64,000 nucleotides of DNA from Sulfuritalea sp. (GTDB taxonomy: Bacteria > Pseudomonadota > Gammaproteobacteria > Burkholderiales > Rhodocyclaceae). Positions 60,770 through 64,000 of this stretch are shown here, piece by piece. The notes under the pieces were generated by a model that had not been told where the DNA came from, ran no database searches, and worked only from the letters and a program-made list of their open reading frames with translations. Location: NCBI GenBank assembly GCA_016710465.1, contig JADJVS010000016.1:1-64000 (forward strand). Reading direction: 5' to 3'. Made by a program: the position numbers and the translations under genes. How positions within the stretch are numbered: position 1 is the first letter of the stretch; each line of letters begins with the position of its first letter.

Positions 60770-62293
60770 TCCAAACAACACCTCAGGGCCACTCCTCCAT
60801 GTCTATTCAATCGTCCGACGCTTGGTCAGTTCGTGTCAGTCGTGTCTTCAACCCGAAGCCACGGATTGCGCAGGACAACGACGACAGATGGATGGATCGA
60901 AGCGAAGAGGCCCGGCTACGGCGCGCCATTGCTTCGATAGGAGTTCACGCCTGCCTTTACGGGCCATCCGGATCAGGCAAGACCTCACTTGCGCGCACTG
61001 TGCTCGCTCGGATGGGAAGAAAGGGCCGCAATCACATCTACGTTCGAATCAACAACTCAACAACGTGGAACTCCTTCAAGTCTCAGCTAATCGAGAACAA
61101 GCAGGCGAAAGCAGATACCGACGCGCCAACTGGTGTAAAGATCGGGATCAAGAACTTAATTCCTTACATTGAGTTCAGCGGAACGATAGACGAGACGAAC
61201 CTTCGGGGTGCCCAGGATCGCGCGAAGATTGTCGAAGCGCTGACCTTGAGCCAAGTTGCAAGCTTGCTTGTGGACGCGGGAATTTGCCTGGTTGTAGACG
61301 ATGTCAACTTCGCTAAACCGGAACTGCTTCGGGAACTAACCGATCTGGCCAAGGAAATCACGGACCATCCAACCGATTCAATGGCCAAGATTGTCTTCGT
61401 CGGTGCCGATGACATTTTTCTGCAGATCATTCGAACCGAGCGAAGCTTGAAGGACAGGATGGATGAGATCGCTCTGGGCTCCATTGACGACCCCGAAGGG
61501 GCACGAAAGCAGTTGAAACGCGATCGCGTCTGGCGGTTCATTGCAGATGGAATTGCGCAACTTGGACTCACTCGCCCGGACGCGGATAAGCACGTCAACG
61601 CAGAAGAACTCGCCTTGTGTATGCGGGCAATTGAGCATGCAGCAGATGGACTGCCTAAAAGCATCATCAAGCTCGGGCGTCTAATCGCAGAGAAGGGAGC
61701 AGGGCGAAGTCGTGTCTCTGTTTACGACATCAGACAGTCTGCGCAGGTAATGACACTACGGAACTTCCAGTACTATCGGTCCAACTATCGAACCCTAATT
61801 GAACACCTTAGAAAGGATAGGTTCCTCCCGGAGGTCTGTTCGTGGATGTTCAAGAACGGCGCCTCGCGCATTCATGAAGTTGATCAATTAGCTGAAGATC
61901 TGAGAGGTATCGCAAGCTATTTCGCTGTAGAAGAAGCGCTGCTTGCACTCAGTCAGCTTGACTTTCTAGTTTTGACAGGTAGCTCCGGGAACGTCTTCTT
62001 TGCCCGAGACCCACTACTTGCCCACACGCTCGGGGTGGCCCTTTCGCATCCAGAGCAATGCGGTATTGAATCAAGCTACTTTGGCGTTGACCAAACTGCG
62101 AAGCAGCTATTCCTTCGGTTCGCAAGCCCAAACGATCCAGAGAACAAAAAGACAGTTCTGAAGTAGGCCGGTGAGGTCTAACCCCTTGGTCGAGGCGAGG
62201 CCCAACGGCAAGGCAGCCCGCGCTTCCAGGAGTGGCCTATCATCCTTCCGGCGAGCGGGCTCCCTTGCCGTCGGCCCCGCCTCACCTCGAACG
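60764..62293 (+). mobile_element. Integron gene cassette 2 (ATPase)
   Basis: Begins with TTAGAC and ends in attC2, whose inverse core GTCTAAC (62176-62182) is the exact reverse complement of GTTAGAC. Length 1,530 bases, with one gene in the cassette orientation, 35 bases from the left edge and ending 10 bases before attC2. Confidence 0.86.
60799..62166 (+). CDS. P-loop (AAA/STAND-like) ATPase in integron cassette
   Basis: A 455-residue protein. Walker A GPSGSGKTS is at residues 55-63, Walker B CLVVDDVN at 163-170 and a sensor-like strand IVFVGADD near 198-205. The rest reads as a helical lid and an effector or sensor C-domain, without a match I know. Residues 350-455 contain FAVEEALLALSQLDFLVLTG, which may be a winged-helix-like region. 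Its place next to the SEFIR cassette suggests a possible regulator or independent defence gene. No nuclease or TIR motif visible. Confidence 0.75.
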   Translation: MSIQSSDAWSVRVSRVFNPKPRIAQDNDDRWMDRSEEARLRRAIASIGVHACLYGPSGSGKTSLARTVLARMGRKGRNHIYVRINNSTTWNSFKSQLIENKQAKADTDAPTGVKIGIKNLIPYIEFSGTIDETNLRGAQDRAKIVEALTLSQVASLLVDAGICLVVDDVNFAKPELLRELTDLAKEITDHPTDSMAKIVFVGADDIFLQIIRTERSLKDRMDEIALGSIDDPEGARKQLKRDRVWRFIADGIAQLGLTRPDADKHVNAEELALCMRAIEHAADGLPKSIIKLGRLIAEKGAGRSRVSVYDIRQSAQVMTLRNFQYYRSNYRTLIEHLRKDRFLPEVCSWMFKNGASRIHEVDQLAEDLRGIASYFAVEEALLALSQLDFLVLTGSSGNVFFARDPLLAHTLGVALSHPEQCGIESSYFGVDQTAKQLFLRFASPNDPENKKTVLK

Positions 62294-62299
62294 TTGAAC
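62176..62299 (+). repeat. attC recombination site 2
   Basis: Inverse core GTCTAAC (62176-62182), long stem (CGAGGCGAGGCC, ACGGCAAGG and AGCCCGC pairing with GCGGGCT, CCTTGCCGT and GGCCCCGCCTC), then core GTTGAAC (62293-62299). At 124 bases it is longer than attC1, so the two attC sites come from different cassette families. TTGAAC starts a third cassette, but no matching inverse core is found before 62443. Confidence 0.85.
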
Positions 62300-62442
62300 G
62301 TCGGCTTTCGCAGGCTCGCTAGTTCTGCTTTGGGCACGCTGCGGTCGTCCATGATGCCAGCACGCTCAAACAACTTTCTACTAATGTGCTGTGTTGCGCA
62401 ATGTAAGTTGGATATCAATCATGGCTGCCGGATAGCCCTATT

Positions 62443-64000
62443 TCATTTGGTCTTGCTGAAGTCCGGCGTGCGCTTTTCCTTGAAGGCCGTGATGCCCTCG
62501 CGCGCGCTGTCGAGGCAGGCCGAAAGGCCGAACGACCGGTAGCCGACCTCCAGCGCCTCGGCGAAGCTCGCCGCCGCCGCCGCTTCGAGGATGGAGCGCT
62601 CCATCAGTTCGATGCACTCGCGGCTCAGCACCTGGCCGCTGGCGGCGCGCGCCTCGACCGGGGCTATGCTCACCTGCACCGGGTTGTCGCCGATCGGCTT
62701 GACCTGGCCGACCAGCGCATGCACCCGCGCGACGGCGGCCGCCACGAGTTGTTCCGTATTTTCGGCCAGGCCGTCGACGATGCCCAACTCGTGGGCACGC
62801 GCGGCCTTCAGGCGTTCCGCCGTGCGCAGCATGGCGTTGAAGGTCGGCGCCGCATGCGGCCAGCGGCGGTAGGGCACGGCCATGGCGCCGATGCCGTGGG
62901 TGATACCCAGGGTCACCTCGGGCATCTGGATCCACGCCCGCTTCATGGCGACGATGCTGTGGCAGCGCGCGGCCAGTTCGAAGCCGCCACCCAGGGCGAT
63001 GCCGTTGAGCGCCGCGACCACCGGCTTCTTCATCTGGTCGAGATGCACCAGCAGGCGCGAGCAGTCGCGCGCGTACTGCGCCGACGCATCGGCATCGCCC
63101 AGCATGTCCACGAAGCGGCCGATGTCGCCGCCGGCGCAGAACGAGCGCGTGCCGTAGCCGGTGATGACGAAGCCGGCGACCTTGGGGTCGTTCTCGAAGC
63201 GGCGGATCACCGACAGGACCTCGTTGTTCATGTCGTCATGCAGCGCGTTCATCGCCTCGGGGCGGCGCAGGGTGATGACTTTCACGTCGCCCAGGTCATC
63301 GACCAGGATGTGGCGCAGGAAGCCCTGGTAGGCATCGAAAGGGCGCGTCGGCATGGGCATGCCGGCGCGTTCGCTGCGCAGGCGGATCAGCGCCTGGCCG
63401 GTGGTCTGCTCGCCCAGGCTGCGCATCAGTTCCAGCGGGCCGTGCTTGAAGCCCAGCGCCAGGCGGCAGCCGAGGTCGAGATCGCCCGAGTCGCCGATCT
63501 GGCGGTCGACGATATCCACGCTTTGCGAGAACAGGATGCCCAGCAGGCGCTGGCGGATGGCCTGCGCGGTGGCCGGGGTGACCGCGACCTTCTTGCCGGG
63601 CGGCACCGTGACCCAGGTATCGACCGACTTGAAGATCGGCGCGGGATCGTAGTGCGAGCCTTCCATCTCGGCCTGCAGGGTGTTGGTCTCGGTGATGATG
63701 GGATTGCCGTGCGCCAGGTTGAGCACGAAGAAGGGGCCGGCATGGACGAACTCGGCGGCCACGCTGTCGACCTCGGCGGCCGTGGCGCGGTCGAGCAGCA
63801 GCGCGGATTCGTTGCACCAGTTGTCGAAGATGCGGTCGAGCATGAAGCAGGCGACGTCGGCGGTCAGCAGCGGCACCTTGCCGGTCATGCAGAAGGCCCA
63901 GCGCAGGTACTCGACCACGGCCGGGTCGGACTTCTTCCATTCGATGACTTCGACGGCCGGGTTGCGCCAGGCCGGTGCGAAAAAGTGGGTCACGGTGGCG
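62443..64000 (-). CDS. 3-hydroxyacyl-CoA dehydrogenase / enoyl-CoA hydratase fusion, 5' end outside window
   Basis: The visible part is 519 residues. The first 210 are the C-terminal part of a 3-hydroxyacyl-CoA dehydrogenase (HFFAPAWRNPAVEVIEWKKS, FMLDRIFDNWCNESALLLDR), and the rest is an enoyl-CoA hydratase domain (SFCAGGDIGRFVDMLGDADA, NGIALGGGFELAARCHSIVA). The reading frame is open to the window edge, and the GTG at 63993 is not a likely start because the dehydrogenase Rossmann domain should lie upstream. Such fusions carry out two steps of beta-oxidation; here perhaps the lower part of aromatic-acid routes. Confidence 0.82.
   Translation of the reverse strand, partial: ATVTHFFAPAWRNPAVEVIEWKKSDPAVVEYLRWAFCMTGKVPLLTADVACFMLDRIFDNWCNESALLLDRATAAEVDSVAAEFVHAGPFFVLNLAHGNPIITETNTLQAEMEGSHYDPAPIFKSVDTWVTVPPGKKVAVTPATAQAIRQRLLGILFSQSVDIVDRQIGDSGDLDLGCRLALGFKHGPLELMRSLGEQTTGQALIRLRSERAGMPMPTRPFDAYQGFLRHILVDDLGDVKVITLRRPEAMNALHDDMNNEVLSVIRRFENDPKVAGFVITGYGTRSFCAGGDIGRFVDMLGDADASAQYARDCSRLLVHLDQMKKPVVAALNGIALGGGFELAARCHSIVAMKRAWIQMPEVTLGITHGIGAMAVPYRRWPHAAPTFNAMLRTAERLKAARAHELGIVDGLAENTEQLVAAAVARVHALVGQVKPIGDNPVQVSIAPVEARAASGQVLSRECIELMERSILEAAAAASFAEALEVGYRSFGLSACLDSAREGITAFKEKRTPDFSKTK

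Noticed and set aside
62300..62442. A third integron cassette or intI remnant after attC2
   Set aside because: No inverse core GTTCAAC, no stem and no frame of useful length before the next gene. Only the first six bases of a cassette are implied by the core.
1..64000. CRISPR arrays, prophage, rRNA or tRNA genes
   Set aside because: No regularly spaced repeats, phage structural genes or RNA-gene signatures were seen on reading both strands; a covariance search would be needed to be certain.

Overview
The window looks like a GC-rich betaproteobacterium (Rhodocyclales or Sterolibacteriaceae-like) that degrades aromatic acids. The reasons are a Thauera-type benzoyl-CoA pathway (dch, had, oah with a BcrA/BcrD-type ATPase), branched-chain-amino-acid-type ABC importers beside the catabolic genes, and several CoA-ligase pathways side by side. 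Genus is an inference; no rRNA or tRNA gene was seen.

Layout. 1-13.9 kb (+): the end of a benzoyl-CoA reductase cluster (BcrA/D, ferredoxin, small protein, GNAT, PHP protein, large flavo-Fe-S oxidoreductase, zinc ribbon), then dch, had, oah, an SDR dehydrogenase, glutaryl-CoA dehydrogenase, benzoate-CoA ligase and an OmpR/histidine-kinase pair split by a small inverted-repeat element. 14-19.6 kb (+): an ABC importer of the LivKHMGF type and an alpha/beta hydrolase. 19.6-21.3 kb (-): small hypothetical genes and a LysR remnant. 21.4-32 kb: a LysR regulator divergent from a CoA-thioester monooxygenase/reductase cluster (two ligases, FAD monooxygenase, two old-yellow-enzyme reductases, RidA, three small proteins), likely for anthranilate or salicylate. 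32.1-44.4 kb (-): a block with a different base composition that best fits 2-furoate catabolism (hmfABCDE), with its own ABC importer and an AraC regulator. 44.9-51.3 kb: a TrpB2-like enzyme and a molybdenum-cofactor maturation operon (split XdhC, MoeA-MobA fusion, cysteine desulfurase, SufU) that could serve the molybdenum hydroxylase next door. 51.3-53.3 kb (-): an arsRC-acr3 operon. 53.4-57.8 kb: M18 aminopeptidase, alkylsulfatase, TetR and a SnoaL-like protein. 57.8-62.4 kb: an AT-richer accessory region. 62.4-64 kb (-): the end of a 3-hydroxyacyl-CoA dehydrogenase/enoyl-CoA hydratase fusion that runs off the window.

The most interesting part is 58.1-62.3 kb. An IS630-family element with TA target duplication lies eight bases before a two-cassette integron array with no integrase. 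Cassette 1 carries a SEFIR-domain protein and cassette 2 a P-loop ATPase. Each cassette ends in an attC site whose inverse core is the exact reverse complement of the core at that cassette's own start, which fixes the cassette borders. SEFIR proteins are known candidates for anti-phage abortive infection, so this is a candidate mobile defence pair.

Reading quality is uneven. Positions 1-4.0 kb and 47.2-57.4 kb hold many one- or two-base frame breaks and two in-gene deletions (near 3,999 and 49,757) in otherwise conserved genes, whereas 5-46.5 kb and 57.8-64 kb read cleanly. Local sequence or assembly error explains this better than decay of so many genes, but decay cannot be ruled out from the sequence alone.
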